From the NCBI GenBank assembly GCA_030220185.1, contig JASPKZ010007297.1:558001-622000 (forward strand): 64,000 nucleotides of DNA, given 5' to 3'. The position numbers and the translations under genes were made by a program. The notes below the pieces were generated by a model. That model was not told the origin of the DNA, searched no databases, and worked only from the letters and a program-made list of their open reading frames with translations. This document shows positions 12,258 through 25,900 of this stretch, piece after piece (positions within the stretch are counted from its first letter, which is position 1; each line of letters opens with the position of its first letter). Source of the DNA: Diploptera punctata. Its lineage: Eukaryota > Arthropoda > Insecta > Blattodea > Blaberidae.

Positions 12258-12471
12258 AGTAGAATAGACAAATGTCCTCTCTAGCTTAGAAAAGTATATA
12301 AAAGGAAGTAGACCTCCAAGGTTTGGATTCCACATAAGATTGTAGCCCTGGCTGCTATGATGATAGTGGCAATGGGCACAAAACTGACTAGACACAGTTT
12401 TATGATAAAACCACTAATTTTCTAAAGAAAGTTGCAAGATGACTTTTTTAGCCATCAAACCAAAAAACCAA

Positions 12472-12543
12472 AAACTGGTTTCGAACAAGGTTACAGTAAA
12501 GTGGCAAAAACTGGTTTCGAACAAGGTTACAGTAAAGTGGCAA
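12472..12543 (+). repeat. 36-bp direct duplication
   Basis: Two adjacent identical 36-bp units, each containing 'ctggtttcgaacaagg' and 'acagtaaagtggc'. The duplication is in frame within a short open frame (12432-12614) and would give two copies of KTGFEQGYSKVA. There is no other evidence that the frame is coding. Confidence 0.7.
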
Positions 12544-12619
12544 AAGCATCAGATAGAAATAAAATGGAAAAAAATTGGAAAACTGGAAAGATCATTATAA
12601 AAATAATTGTATGAAAACA

Positions 12620-13490
12620 TTTTTATTTTATGCCTATAAGATAATGTAATCCTTACATATCAAATAAGGGTAATATTTTAGAACAACAATGTGGTTATAT
12701 CAGATTGAGCCCTTGAGTATAAAAATGGGCCATATCACATTTGGTGTTGAGGAAATGAAAAAAAATGTGCATAGGCCTAATGTTCATTTTGAGGCTATTA
12801 TCTTTATTATATCATATACATTTTAATCTCTCATCCTATTGGAAACATATACAGCCAATTTGAATGCAAAATGATATGCTACTAACTAAATATTAACAAT
12901 TTAATATAGAATTGAGTGCAAAAATGATCTATCTTTATAGAGTGTAAAAATGATCTAACCCATATTTAACTAAAAATGCTACAATAAGAAATAGAAAATA
13001 CATATTGAACGCTGATTCAGATAGAAACATTTTTAACTGAATCAGTGTTCAATATTAATTTTCCATTTAATGTTATTTTGTTACATTTTTTGTGTTTTTT
13101 TCTATTTTTCACTCAATTTCTCTAAGATTCTGATAGAATCCATGGAACTGTGATGGAATAAATTTGCATACGTTATAATAAATGTTTTTCTGCACTGCTA
13201 TTCATGATGTGACTAACTGCTTCCGCAATTTTGTTACAGATTTGCTAGAAAGCCAACTTTTAAAAATAAATAAAACGGGTCTGGAAGAGAGAAGGGATAG
13301 TTTTACATCCACCATGCTGTGATATTCTCCGGATATAAAACAAATCCACTGAAAACTCAATTTTTTAAATTTTTGTTGGTTAATTTCTTTTTGGGGCAAC
13401 TATTCAATTGTTTTTTCTAGTGTTACCAAGTTTCTATTAAAACAAATAGAATATTTGTTCTATGTATCCTATTTATAATATTGTCGGCGT
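12620..13490. other. No gene recognised
   Basis: AT-rich sequence. A short inverted pair ('ttgaacgctgattcag' at about 13006 and 'ctgaatcagtgttcaa' at about 13037) flanks a roughly 15-bp loop. Confidence 0.35.
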
Positions 13491-13492
13491 TC

Positions 13493-13710
13493 AAGCAGAA
13501 GTCACTAAGTCCAAAATTGGCTGTTTTGAGATATGTACACTATATTACAAAAATGATTCTTCACAGTCTGGCAAAAGCCATTAAGTGCTATCCCTGTCCT
13601 TTTCTAATTTATAGACACTTATTATTTTCTGACGTAACAGACTTGTGATGTGTGATCATATTTTAATATCGCTGTATCTCAAAACAACATTGGACTTAGT
13701 GAAATCTGCC
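13493..13710. repeat. Short inverted-repeat (MITE-like) element
   Basis: The left arm 13495-13540 and right arm 13665-13710 are near-complementary: 'cactaagtccaaa' with its complement in 'ttggacttagtg', then 'ctgttttgagata' with 'tatctcaaaaca'. About 125 bp lie between. It sits just downstream of the DCXR stop codon. No transposase is encoded. Confidence 0.55.
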
Positions 13711-13877
13711 AGAACGACAATGATATATGATTTAAACTTGTATATAGAAGAAAATTCAGTGTTCTCAAAATGTGACATAATGGACATAGCCCATTTTAAT
13801 ACTCAAGAATTCATATTGTATATTATAAAGTTTAAAGAATTGAGTAGATGTAGGAAATTTCATGTCATGGAGAGGTC

Positions 13878-13981
13878 TTAAGTAGCGAGAAATCCTCCAT
13901 CAATAGGTAAGGTAACTCCATTTATCATTGATGCTTTGTCGCTCAGCAAGTAGATTACTGCATCCACAACCTCATCCACTT
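13878..13981 (-). CDS. DCXR: DCXR exon 5 (terminal)
   Basis: Residues 212-245 and the stop codon: [18 protein letters not shown], then the substrate-side [12 protein letters not shown] and a short ATter terminus. The acceptor is TTTGCAG|AAG. I did not find a clear polyadenylation signal close to the stop. Confidence 0.87.
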
Positions 13982-16900
13982 CTGCAAACATTAACAAAAA
14001 AAATTTCAGTTTATAGGTAGATTCTGCTTTATTAATACACATATTTTTGTTTTTCTATGCCACCAGGTTGTCTTTATGACATTTCTTACTTCCTCTCCTG
14101 GCATTGGCAAAATTGTAACGCATTTCTGAGGTTGGGGCACCTTGAAGGCAGAGTTAAATCAATAATTAGTTTAAAAAATGAGTCGTGTCTCACCTCATAA
14201 ACTGTGATCTTCAAGCACAGTATTGCAGTTTGAAGAGGTATCGACCTCATCTTCAGCCATTTATGTGACTTGTAAAAATGGCTGAAAATAAGAAGCATGA
14301 TAATAATAATAAGTAGGTAAGTGGCACTCAAAAGAACATTAAGTTTTAGGTTTATGATTTGTCTTTTATCAGTTCATTCAATGATCCCGTCTGTCTTCTG
14401 CATTGTTTGTAATGGTATCGCTCGCATTTTTGTTCACATATCTTGCATTCACACGAGTCACTCGGTTGGTCGAATTTCATATTTTTTGCACATTTTATGG
14501 TTATCCATGTGTTGCTAGACCTATGATAGTGTGCCTTTGTGGTTGGTTGCTTCCAGTCCATTCCCTGTTCACCACGGCATCTGAGGCATAGAACTCTTCG
14601 TTGATCTCTTTTTCCTTCTGTTTCTTTTTTTTCGGTGACTTTCTTATATGGCTCCGTTGCTGGCAGTAGTATCCTTTGTCTCTGGTCCTCTAGGAAGTAG
14701 GTTTCTCTGGCTAGCATATAGGCCATTCTATTTGGTGTGTATTTGTAAGAGGCATGAAGAACACAGTTTATGAGGTGAGATAGACTTATTTTTTATGAAT
14801 TATTTATTAACTTGAAAACCTCATAATGTTATTTCCCATAATTAATTTATGAAAAAAGGGTTAAATTATGCCAAAGATGTGATAAATGATAATGAACTAA
14901 CATAAATTCCAGACTATAGGCAACCACAGAAAAAATTCCTATGATTTGATCTGGAATCAGGTCAGACTTCATGTATTATAGTCATAATCTCTGGCCACAA
15001 GACCATAAAGCTGTTTTTTTAATATTCTAAAAGACTTTTAAATATACCTGCAAATCTTCCCAAAGGTATTTTGGCAAGCATGGAATTGGCTTTTTCAGGA
15101 TCAGCCCATCCGACTCTTCCCATGTCTGTCATCACAACAGTTGGATTAACACAATTGACCCGAATATTATGTGGTCCCAATTCCAATGCCATAACACGAG
15201 ACACCATATCAAGAGCTCCTTTTGTCCCACAATAGATTGTGTGTTGAGGAAGTGCAGCCTGCAAAATACCAGGCGTAATTATAATTCTTTCTATAGTAAT
15301 TATATCTCTATATATCTTTCGAGTTAAATTCCAGTTGTAATGAAAACAAACCAGATGTATGGACTGCATTTTCATTTTGGTCAAATAACTGTTTTACCTT
15401 TAATTGTGTAAGAAAAGTTGTTCATTTTCAACCATTCAAAATAAGTAAAATAAAAATAATAAAAATATATATTATGTAGCACATGTTTATGTAAGTTATA
15501 TGAGAGAATTTTAAAACATATAATTACAATTTTAAAAATTAAGTAAAAAACATCTCATTGTTTAATTCTATGAGTTTCAGTTGTTTTAAATGGCTGCTTT
15601 TCCTGTAAAATTTTTGAAGCATCAAAAAGAAAAACCTTTGAAAAGCAGAGACAAACAAGTTATTTTGAATGTTTTCAAACAGTTTAGTGAAAAATATCCT
15701 ACACTAGTCATTGAGGATATGGTGAAAATAACAGCAGAATTTACAGGTAAGTCAGCATGGCCATATATTCTGCTCGTAATCAAATTGCAAATAAGAGATA
15801 TGTATCGACATAATGGAAAATGTATAAACGTCTGATTAGGTAGGCCCATATATAATTTTTTGTCATAAATAAATAAGAAATGAATGTTACTAGTTCTTGG
15901 TTCCATCTCATCTTGTATTCAGTTTTATTTCCTGTAAATACGATGTAGTCTAAGAAAAATATTTCTATCATTAACACTTCCATACACAATTCACTCATAT
16001 GGCTAGTAAAAACAGCACCATGGTTCCCCCAATAGATGGAGCTGGTGGAGTAATATCTTATGTAAGTTTGTTTACAGTACAACTGGAACTTAGCTCAGAT
16101 ACAGTATAATACATCAGCATATTGACATAAGATGAGGTGAACAATAAGCTTCCATCAGTGCACTAAAATGCAGTACGTATATAAGAGAAAAAATTGCGTG
16201 TAGATCAGAACTCGCCCTGATAGCTCAGATGGTAGAGCATTGGCCTAGAAAGCCAAAGATCCCGGGTTCGAGTCTCGGTCTGGGCGAAAATGTTTCTCTT
16301 GAAATATAATTTATCCTTTGGTAAGAAGTGTTAAATTAATAATAAAAACATCAATTGAAGCACTACTGGCTTTATAAAGTAGTGTTTATATTCCCGATAA
16401 ATATCTTCTTAACTAAGAAGCAAAGATAGAAACATATAGAGATAGAAGCAAAGGCTTCGTAGCATTTGGTGCTGGGAATTACAACGTATATAAGAGAAAA
16501 ATTTGCGTCTAGATCGGAACTCGCCCTGATAGCTCAGATGGTAGAGCATTGGCCTAGAAAGCCAAAGATCCTGGGTTTGAGTCTCGGTCTGGGCAAAAAT
16601 GTTTCTCTTGAAATATAATTTATCCTTCGGTAAGAAGTGTTAAATGAATAATAAAAACATCAATTGAAGCACTACTGGCTTTAAAAGTAGTGTTTAAATT
16701 CCCGATAAATGTCTTCTTAACTAAGAAGCAAAGATAGAAACATATAGAGATAGAAGCAAAGGCTTCATAGCATTTGGTGCTGGGAATTACAGCGTATATA
16801 AGAGAAAAATTTGCATCTAGATCGGAACTCACCCCGATAGCTCAGATGGTAGAGCATTGATCTAGAAAGCCAAAGGTCCTGAGTTCGAGTATCAGTCTGA

Positions 16901-19900
16901 GTGAAAATTTTTCTCTTCATATATAATTTAATTAAAGTTTTGTATCAATAGTGTAGCTCATCCAAGGCATTTTAGCTCCAAAGGGTCAAGGCTCCCTGAA
17001 GTGGTTGATATTATTGGCTAGCAGATTACAATACATGGAGCTATATGATTAGTCTGTGACAATTTTTAATTTTTTAAAACTATATTAATTGTTACTTTTT
17101 AATTTAAGTAATTACTCATAAAGGAAATGTTAACCATTGCATTGCATGCTGAAATCTATCTTGAAAGTTCTCCCAGAGAAGCACTGTAATGTACAAAAAA
17201 ATTATCTGCTGCTTTTAACTGCAAGGCACAGAAATCAAAGCCAGAATCCAGCAATGGTAACCCACTGTGTGAAACAGATGGATGTCCGTGCTTGAGTAGA
17301 GCATATTGGAGTGAGGCAGGGCACAGCATGGATGGCAGGTTGTGAGGATTATCCAATTCACTGAGGCAGGAGTTGTATTACTTCCTTCCAGTTTAAATGA
17401 GAGATTTTTCACTGGATTTTAGTGCCTTGCAGTTAAAAGCGGCAGATATATATATTTTTTTGGACATGGCCTTGATACATCACAACACTGGGAGAAATTT
17501 CAATGGTTGAATGTTTGTTTGTCAGTTATCCTCACAAGAGTGAGTGTGTTCTAATTCTTATCCTATATAATAAAAGAATCAGTCACGGTGGAGTAGTCAT
17601 TATGTTCCTTGCCTCTGGTCCCAAGATTCGCTGAGGTCGATGGATTTTTTTTTTTAGGATAGAAAAATCCAAGGATCAAGTCATCAAGGAGGGACTTTAA
17701 GCCATGGGTCCCAAGTCTGAAGATTTGCAGGCTCTTAAAAGATCCTTAAGCCTGAATAAAGAGGCTTTTAAACAAAATTTACCGACTTCCTTTATCCTAG
17801 TAATAACTTAGTTAACTACTAGATGTCTCATATTGGGTCAGTATGTTGATCACATACCATTCATGACGTCTTTAGAGAAATATAGCATGTAAATGAACTT
17901 GGTCTAATAACTCCTAACAAAGGAGAGACTATGGCCCAACATTGTGCTGTTATTGCTATTGTATCATAAAATAAATGTTATAGGTGGTGTCAATATAATT
18001 AAATACATAATTATTCAGGCTTCAGTTTAGCTAATTACTTAATAATCTGGGACCCTTTGAATGTTAGTAAGTCACTATAGGTGGTGTCAATATAATTAAA
18101 TATATAATTATTCAGGCTTCATTTAGCTAATTACTTAATAATCTGGGACCCTTTGAATGTTAGTAAGTCACTATAGGTGGTGTCAATATAATTAAATATA
18201 TAATTATTCAGGCTTCAGTTTAGCTAATTACTTAATAATCTGGGACCCTTTGAATGTTAGTAAGTCACTATAGGTGGTGTCAATATAATTAAATATATAA
18301 TTATTCAGGCTTCAGTTTAGCTAATTACTTAATAATCTGGGATCCTTTGAATGTTAGTAAGTCACTATAGGTGGTGTCGTCCCGCGCCGTAGCCGAGCGG
18401 TTAAGGTAGGAAGCCTTGGTGCAGAGCTACGGGACTTGCGCTGGTTCGAGTCTCCATGGGGGAAGAAATTTTCTCATGGTATTTTGGCCAGTATGGGATC
18501 GGTGCCACCCAGCATCATGAGACAATTGGGTAGCTACAATCAGTAGTGGCTCCAGGTTGAGGAAACCAGCTGGGGGACTCGACATGCTAACCACATGTCA
18601 CCCCTACACTGGCTGTTGATCATCTACCTCTATGATTGACACATGTGGATGTGAGGCCAGCAGCCGGCTGGTAGGCTAAGGGCCTTGTAGGCCTGTCGTG
18701 CCAGGAGAAAAAAAAATAGGTGGTGTCAATATAATTAAATATATAATTATTCAGCTTCAGTTTAGCTAATTACTTAATAATAGCACATTAATGGTTTTAA
18801 ATTAGGATCTTAACAGGCCTTGGCCTAATACTTGGAAGGAAGAAGAAGAAGAAGAAGAAGAAATTAGTTTTTATTTATACCTGAGATGCCTGGGATGAAA
18901 GATTAACTACACTTCCCCCTTTTTTCCTTTGTATCATTCCTTCTACAACAACCTGGCTTACATTGATAACGGCTTTAACATTCACAGCAAAAGACCTGAA
19001 ATTAAATAAAGTATTTTAGTTTTGCATTTTCCCAGTATTCATTCAGACTTTCATCCAAATCAAAATTTATCCGAGTTTTATCTTACAAAAGAATTATACA
19101 GAATCCATCGCTCTCGCTTATGCCACTTTTAATAATAATAATAATAATAATAATAGCTTGTTTATATTCAGGAAATCTGAATAAAGGGAGGTCTTTGACC
19201 TGCTCGACTTGCTAATTGTTCAACTAAAATGTGTGGAATGTGGTAGCCATCTTGCAAATAGCTAAATAAATTAATGTTAATACTAATAAAATTCATATCA
19301 AATTCCATTGAGGTGGATAGTCATAAGATAAAAACTTAAAAATATGTACCTTTTTGGCAGGTGCTGTTGTCCTCAACTATGTTAAATATTATATTTAAAA
19401 TATTATCTGGAGGCCTTTCGGAAGTTAACTTCCATCATCAGGAGGATGAGCTTCTGCTACTAGTTCTTGTTTATGACGATGTAGACTCCAAGTGTCTACA
19501 GACACTTGGAGTATACATCATCATAAACAACAACAACTAGTAATACTTATCTGAAAAACTTAACCGATTATGCTATGCGATTCGCATCCTCACTAGAATA
19601 TTACCAGAGGAAGTATTAAAAACTGTATATTTTGGATACATACATTCACAGTTAAAATATGGTATAATACTGTGGGGATCATCACCAAAATCTATTCAAA
19701 TACTCAAATTACAAAAAAGAATTATTAAAATCATTAAGAAAGCACCAATCCGAACAGAAAGTAAGAAACTCTTCAAACAACTCAATATATTACCTGTTCC
19801 TTGTATTTTAGAATCAGTTTGCTTTATTCATAAAAATTTAAAACTCTTCAAAATAAATTCAGATTCATATGAACATAGCACTAGAATATCTAATAATATG

Positions 19901-22900
19901 CACCTATATTGTCACAGGCTTACCAGAAGCATTAACAGCCTATCACATAGAGGTATCAAACTATATAATCATCTCCCTTCCAATATTAAACTTTTTACGG
20001 GCAGACAATTTAAACTTGCTTATTGTCTTACATACCATTAAGTATGGGTGAATACCTAAATTTAAAATTGTAATATTTGATTGGAATTGTATTGCTATCC
20101 TTTCTCGTGAAAGTGCTGCCCCTTGATATTATGGTGTATTTTAGTTGCAATGTAAATTGGTTTTATTAGGTATTTATGTATGTGTTATATTTTATATTGC
20201 TGTTTATAATCTGGACATGTCTTAAAGCATCTACGATGCTCTAATGGATGTTAAATAAATAAAAAAAGCAGAAGCTCATCCTGCTGATGATGGAAGTTAA
20301 CTTCCGAAAGGCCTCCAGATAATATTTTAAATATAATATTTGAACATAGTTGATGACGACGACACCTGCCAAAAAGGTACATATTTTAAGTTTTTATCTT
20401 ATAAATTAATGTTTCCATGGATACCATAGTTAAAACAAAATATGGCACAAGTAAGAGTGACAGAGTCCATAACCAGTATTCAAGAACCAAGTTTTCCACG
20501 AAGAGCGATTCTCAGCCCATCTCTCCATGGTTAATTGTATGGGTCATGTAGAACCTACTCTAACTGGCTCACTCTATTCAACATCATGTGTTAACAAATA
20601 TTTATTAAAAAAAAAGTTTCCGGGAAAAATTGAAAGATGAGAACCTCAGCTTACAGAATATGGAGATGGCATGGCCTACAGAGCCTATATAATTACCCTT
20701 GAAACCTCTGTATAGTCAAACTTTTTATAAAATTAAATGATATGATTTAGCTTCATGAAACTAATTACTTAAGAGAAGATTTGTGCTTTTGGTCAGTGAA
20801 AAATTTTATTCTAACAGAGTTTTGGTTGCAGAATTACAAAATTTTCATTCGATTGGAAGTATGTTTTATATTAAATTTTATTTAGAAAGTTGTCTAAAAA
20901 AAAGAAATATATTTACATGTCAAAACTTTCTGGTTTAGCATCAAGGAATGATTCAAGTGGTGTAGCATAAGCAGCATTGTTCACCAGACAGTCAATGGCT
21001 CCAGCAGACTTGATAGCTTTTCTTGTAGCATCCCAGTCAGATAGATCTACACAAATTGTTTTAATGTTCTTCATTTCTGCAGCCAAAGAATCAAGACCTT
21101 CTTTGGAGCGTGAGACAGCCACTACCTCTGCTCCATAGCTAGCCAGTCTCTTGGCAAGAGCACGTCCAATACCTGAAAGATTAATTAATAATTACTCAAT
21201 TGAGTTAGATTGTACAACTTACCTCATAATTGTATATTTCTTGAAGACTAGTTTTGATACTCAATTCCATCTAATTGTTGAATTGGTGGTTGGTGATCTT
21301 GTAGGTCACCTCCTGCCCCCTCTGTTGAGTGACCGATGAACTTCCAAATTAAATCTTTTTACCAGGAATTTCAAAACTCATGATTTTCCTTTTATTTTTA
21401 TGGATGCGAATTTTCTTCCAACTGTGAGTTCCTTAGATTTATCTGTTTCAATAATTTGGCCTTTGTTTCATTCCTGTTTTGTTTTCTACCATGTACGTGC
21501 AGCTATTGCAAATTTATCTATTTCTCCATTTTGAACATTTCTAAGGTGTTCTTTCAATCTTGTCTTTAAGTTCCTTTTTGTTTTTCTTATGTATTATTTT
21601 TTTCACAATCTTTGCAATAAATTTGATAAATCCCTAATTTATTGTCTTAATTAATCTTTTCATTTTTATTGGTTTTAATTAATCTATTCAGGCTACAATC
21701 ATTTTTCAATGCTAATTTAATGTTAAATTTGCTGAATTTTTTTAAGCTTATTGTATAGGGAAGTTAGGGTAATGTGGACCCTTCTGTTTGAGTGCACCCT
21801 GTTAATATGTTCTTTAATTGGTGCTGCCCTCAAACAGAAAATATTTTAACTTCTTCCCCTCATCAACTTTGACGAGTTCAAGGCCAGTTTCTTTTATTCT
21901 TTGTGTGAAGAAGGATTTATTTGTGATATTTATGAAAATGGCCACTTTAAAAGTTTTTCAAGCTAAGAATCAATTCTGAATTTCTGCTATTGAATATTAC
22001 AAATGTTGAAAAAGCTCCTAAATATATTATATTATGTAGATGCTGTTTTAATATATTCATGTGTTTGGTTTGATATTATGTGACATGGTGTGTTACGTTG
22101 GACAGTTAAGCCCAGCCGTAACGTAGCGTAAAAGATCCCTATAGTTTAAGTGGTATTTGGCCCGAGCGGTTGGCCTTGGTTTTGGAGGATGAATTCCACA
22201 TTTAAACACTTTAAAACAAAAAATGATTATAATTTATTTAAATAAAACATAAAGCAATATTATAACCAAAACATATAAAACACTTATTAAAATCAGCTAA
22301 AATCGCCATATTGACCAGTGTCAAAAATACTAAAACTGATAAATTCAGAGAGAGAAAACAATCATTTAAAGAATCAACTTTGTTCATTATTCTAAGTTCT
22401 TTGGACCATTTGGTCCTTTAATTAAATCTATGTATGAAAAATGACCATTTAAAAGACTGATAATAAAAAGATAAAATATTCATATTACCCATGTAGAGCT
22501 GCTCTCCTCCCCCAGGGGGACCGCCTTCGGTCCCCTCCATCGTTCTGAATTCGTTAGAAAAATCACGAATATTTATATGATAAATTTTAAGTTTCTAATC
22601 GGGGGAAACTTGGGTGGAAAGTTAGCTTTTTCCCTTCAATTCATGTGGGTTTTTTTTCATCGGTTTTCATTTACACTTTCCCATGATCTAGTTCAAAACC
22701 TTCATCTATGTCAAAATGGAAAACTTTGTTCCACTTTCACTTCTTGCAACTCACATTCACCCTTATCTAATGTGGTCATCTCTAATCTTTCTGACTAAAT
22801 AATTCTGGGATCTTGTGACATGGTTTTGATCCAGGATATAAAACATTATAGATTTTTACTCGCATTTTTTATATTATATGAGTATGACTAATTTGTATTT

Positions 22901-25900
22901 CATTGCGGTTATTTATTCCCTATTTTCTGATATAATACACATGTATATGTGTCTATCCTTTATCGGCTTTTTATAGTATTTTATTATTATGGCAGTTAGG
23001 CCCTAGTGTAGGCATAACATGGTGGCTGTATAAAATAATTAAACATGACAAAGGAATTTGGTTAATGTGGCTCCTCCATGAGGACCTGGGTCCACTTTAC
23101 ATGAATACGTATATTTTATCAATGAGGATGCTATCTGTAAAAACCATTTACTTAATTAATTTTATTTAATATCCTTGTAATTTTACTTAATCGAAAGACT
23201 GTCACTTTCTGCAGTTGAATGACATGTGAATGTTATAATCAACAATAATTTTTCAAAACATTAAATTAATATCAATGCTTTTTAATTATGATCAGTCATA
23301 AATATTTTCAAATTAATATGTGCCTGTCTATATAAGTTAAAAATAGACTAAAAGCTAAGGTGGACTGGGATCCACTTTATCCAAATATTGAGGTTAAAGT
23401 GGACCTTTCTTGTAATGTAAAAAAGTTTATAAATTATGAAGATGTTTCCATATTTGAATAAAATAACAATGCTATTTCATAGTTACAACACTAATGATAA
23501 TCACTGTAATTAAACAAGATTCAAACCCCTAATTAAAAGAAGAAAAACAACAAATTCAAAACAGGGGTCCAAATTACCTGAAGTTCCTCTATGCCAAAGG
23601 ATGGTATGTATATTTCCTGAAATATTCATTATCCTCAAGAAGCTTGAAAGGTGCCATAATTATTTTACATATAAATATAATATATTCTTTGAGCAAGGGT
23701 GGCTCCGTGGTACTAGTGGTTAGACAATTGTTCCCCACCTCTGGGTACCAAATTCACATCTAGGTCACTCCTTGTGGGGTTTGTGGTGAACAAATCAGAG
23801 CCAAGACAGGCTTTCTTCCCTGCCAAAAATTTATTCCACCACTTCTCTATACTCATGCATTGTTCCATTTTATTTATTGCAACAGCCTGTTCAGCATCCA
23901 TGTAGGCCTACATCAGAGACCTTTGATAGTACGAGTAAGTAGTTCATGTTATTGTCCTGTGCCGTAGCCGAGATGATATTAAGATAGGATGCCTTGACAC
24001 AGAGCACTGATTCAAGTCTCCATGGGGAAGAAATTTTCTCATGGAATTTCGGTTAGCATGGGACCGGTGTACACCCAGCATCTGAGGCATTTGGGTAGCT
24101 TCAATAAGTAGCGGCTCCAGGTTGAGAAAACCAGCTATAATGGCTGGGGGATCTGACATGCTGATCACATGTCACTCTTACACTGGCTGGATGATCATCT
24201 ACCTCTGTGATGAACACATGTGGATGTGAGGCCAGCATCTGGCTGGTAGGTCAAAGGTCTTTCTAGGCCTGTTGCACCATGGAGTTTAGTTTTAGTTCAT
24301 GTCATCTCATCCCTCAACTTGGCATTACACCGGACATGAGTAGAGTGTTTACTTTATTATTTGGATAGGTAGATTATAAGAAAAAATTGCTTCTGTGATC
24401 TGTCCTATAATTTGTTTGTATTCATTTGTTGAAACATACAGTAAATGAGGAGGTTGCATGATAAAAAATGGAACTTGCATTTAAGAGATACTAGGGTCAA
24501 TCCTTTGCCAACCAATCTAGCAATGGATTTCTTATAATTTCTGAGAAAATCATGTCTAATTAGAATTTATCATCTACTACTACCCTCAGGGATCTCCATC
24601 TAGGGGATATGTGGATGGTAACCTCAAGGTGCCCAAGCTGAGCAAAACATTGCTTCCACTTACTTGTATTTTGCTCCTTACTTTTATCTTTTAACCGATC
24701 TGGTATTTCTTCCTTTTCTAATACCACATCCCCTCCTTTTTCTTTCCTATCCAGTCTCTCTTGCCTGACCTCTTGTTTTGTTCGACCCTGATGTTATTAG
24801 AGTATTCGAGGTCGAAGGGTTCATTTCTGTCTTTCCTATATCTATTTCTTTTAACCTCGTGGACACTCACCTTGAATGCCCACATAAGCTGCAAGTTGCA
24901 TTGCAACTTATAGCATAAGTATACATCAGCTACGGCTGGATACACGTAATGAAGAAAGAATGAATGAATCATCTACTACTGGTACCCTCAAGTCGGCCAT
25001 GGTGGACTAGTGGTTATAGTCCTTGTCTCTGGTCCTGAGGGTCACATGTTCAAACCTGGCTGGGGTCAATGGATTCTTTTTGGCATGGAAAAATCCAAGG
25101 AGCAAGTCATCAAGGAGGGACTTTAATCCGTGGGTCCCGAGTCTGAAGATTTTGAGGCTCATAAATGATCCTCAACCTGAATAAGGCCTCTAAGCAAAAT
25201 TTACCGACCTCATAATCCTAGTAATATCTTAGTTGCCTGCTAGGTGTCTCAATGGGTCGGTATTTTGACTGTATACCGATTATGACTTCTATGGGCAAAT
25301 AAGTATGCCATTAAATCTTTAGAGAATGAAGAAGGCTTACAACTCAATGGTATTAATAACCTGTTAGTCTACACGAATCCAAATTGTCCTCTATGCAATA
25401 AAGACAAAGAAATGAATGAAGAACACCTACAAACCTGTGAAGTATTACCTGTTGGATCCACCATAGAGAAATATTGGAGAGCAAGAACGCTAATGGCTTT
25501 GGTGCCAAGGCCCAGCATTTGAAAACAACAACATAAGCTGTTAGTTTATGCTGATGATGTAGTAATAGTGGCCGATAGCGAGGAGATACTAAAGGACAAC
25601 ACGCACACACTATTGAGTAACACTAAAAAATTAGGACTGGAAGTAAATATCAATAAAACTAAATATTTGGTCACATGTAGAAATACATTATATAATGGAA
25701 ATGGACAGCTAATGACAAATGAGGGAAATGTTGAGGAAGTGGCTGAATTCAAATACCTAGGAACAATAATCACAAATAGGAATGAGATGCACAAAGAAAT
25801 TAAACATAGGCTCAATTCTGGAAATGCATGTTATTATGCATTGCAGAGACTCTTGATGTCCCAACTCCTTTAAAAAAAAACGTTAAACTGAAAATATATA

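Larger units (their letters stand above)
16180..16930 (+). repeat. Tandem array of three tRNA-like hairpin units (family B)
   Basis: Cores at 16214-16285, 16523-16594 and 16831-16902 (spacings 309 and 308) share the spacer 'aatttatccttyggtaagaagtg ... ggcttcrtagcatttggtgctgggaattac'. Each core is inside an outer hairpin (AAGAGAAAAAATTGCG at the left, GGGCGAAAATGTTTCTCTT at the right in unit 1). Unit 3 is more worn (acceptor ACCCCGA/TCTGAGT). Confidence 0.8.

Noticed and set aside
22500..22560. GC-rich block as a CpG-type promoter
   Set aside because: It is a short palindromic run of C and G in an intron with no exon nearby and no CpG enrichment around it.
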